Assembly: GCA_028290285.1 (NCBI GenBank) | Contig: JAQGKD010000022.1 | Span: 1-40,551 of the forward strand | Source of the DNA: Hyphomicrobiales bacterium | GTDB taxonomy: Bacteria > Pseudomonadota > Alphaproteobacteria > Rhizobiales > Beijerinckiaceae | Direction of reading: 5' to 3' | Length of the DNA: 40,551 bases | In this document: positions 40,193-40,551 of the stretch, piece after piece | How the letters are laid out: every line of letters starts with the position of its first letter | Numbering within the stretch: position 1 is the first letter of the stretch | Notes under the pieces: generated by a model | Told to the model about the DNA's origin: nothing | Databases searched by the model: none | What the model saw: only the letters and a program-made list of their open reading frames with translations | Program-made: the position numbers and the translations under genes

Positions 40193-40551
40193 TCAGAAGG
40201 TGCGCTCGACGCGCATGCGGCCAGTCCAGTTGCCGGACTTTTCGCGGGTCGCGTAGCTGCTGCTGGTGGCCGGATCAAGCGTGACGGTTCCGAACTGGCC
40301 GACGCCCACTGCTCCAACTACACCGCGACGGATGTCCTGCTCGACGCGAGCGTACAGCACTTCCACGCCGATTTCGAAGTTGCGGACGGGGAGCCAGGCG
40401 AGCTGCGTTCCGACGTTCCACACCGTGGCGTCGCCGTAAGCGCCGACGGCGCCGAAGGGGAGAGCCTTGGACGTCGTCGTGCCGTCGATCTGGCCGTAGG
40501 TTGCCAGGAACGAATGACGGATCGAAGGGGTCCAGTAGTGGGTGAAGAGGG
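40193..40551 (-). CDS. Outer-membrane porin, Porin_2 family (second copy), 5' end outside window
   Basis: The last roughly 118 codons of a porin paralogous to the one at 37704-39047, reading off the window edge. Same C-terminal blocks: HYWTPSIRHSFLATYGQ, TTTSKA, ATVWNVGTQLAWLPV, FEIGVEVLYARVEQD and the terminal RMRVERTF. The final 26 coding bases before the stop region are identical to those of the first copy. Between ARVEQD and the tail it has an extra segment (VGAVGVGQFGTVTLDP) not in the first copy. A strong terminator follows. Confidence 0.9.
   Translation of the reverse strand, partial: LFTHYWTPSIRHSFLATYGQIDGTTTSKALPFGAVGAYGDATVWNVGTQLAWLPVRNFEIGVEVLYARVEQDIRRGVVGAVGVGQFGTVTLDPATSSSYATREKSGNWTGRMRVERTF
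40200..40225. repeat. 26-base direct repeat in porin 3' end, copy 2
   Basis: Second copy of the 26-base identity found at 37711-37736, in the same orientation, about 2.5 kb away with the cysteine-cluster gene between them. Confidence 0.8.

Noticed and set aside
1..40551. tRNA, rRNA, CRISPR array, prophage or transposon
   Set aside because: No cloverleaf-like, repeat-spacer, integrase, transposase or terminal inverted-repeat pattern was seen in the intergenic regions.

Overview
This window is a chromosomal segment from a GC-rich alphaproteobacterium, most likely Hyphomicrobiales (Bosea/Methylobacterium/Chelatococcus-like; the genus is inference). The evidence is two Porin_2-type porins starting in the MKLVKSLL/ADLPSRKAA style, an FnrN-type regulator with its own TTGAC-N4-ATCAA box, a KgtP permease, a DctPQM TRAP transporter and a LigC-type ATP-dependent ligase. 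I saw no tRNA, rRNA, CRISPR array, insertion sequence, integrase or phage structural gene.

Layout. (1) 1-2697: 3'-truncated methylmalonate-semialdehyde dehydrogenase (minus), then a stand-alone ATP-dependent DNA ligase. (2) 2810-11254: a surface-polysaccharide locus. It holds a Tat-exported GH16 glycanase with an unusual inserted repeat module, a three-gene cassette (DPM1/GtrB-like glycosyltransferase, GtrA flippase, 511-aa polytopic protein), an ExoQ/Wzy-type polymerase or ligase, and an acyltransferase-3/SGNH O-acyltransferase. A second such acyltransferase lies at 18563-20497. (3) 11371-12198: a small hypothetical protein and a VanZ-like protein. (4) 12214-16573: organic-acid uptake, with TRAP dctP-dctQ-dctM followed by kgtP. 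(5) 16861-22752: exported OB-fold-like protein, small hypothetical, CAP-domain protein, second acyltransferase, and a hybrid histidine kinase with a TTG start. (6) 22968-35159: the least understood part. Two molybdenum-hydroxylase large subunits, neither with its FeS or FAD partner nearby, flank an SsuABC/TauABC-type ABC operon that carries a ThDP-dependent enzyme between permease and ATPase genes, plus a gamma-resorcylate-decarboxylase-like amidohydrolase and a diacylglycerol-kinase-family lipid kinase. (7) 35265-40551: fnrN with an FNR box, a small winged-helix-like protein, nadK, a porin, a CxxCxxCC protein and a second, 5'-truncated porin.

How they may work together. Region 2 reads as synthesis, side-chain decoration, acylation and trimming of an exported polysaccharide. 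Region 6 reads as uptake of a small, probably anionic or aromatic compound, followed by ThDP-dependent C-C bond chemistry, hydroxylation by a molybdenum enzyme and possibly decarboxylation; the substrate cannot be read from the sequence. The FNR-type regulator next to the second molybdenum enzyme suggests, but does not prove, oxygen-linked control. The best candidates for undescribed biology are the orphan molybdenum-hydroxylase/ABC/ThDP cluster and the GH16 enzyme with the inserted GxGY repeat module.
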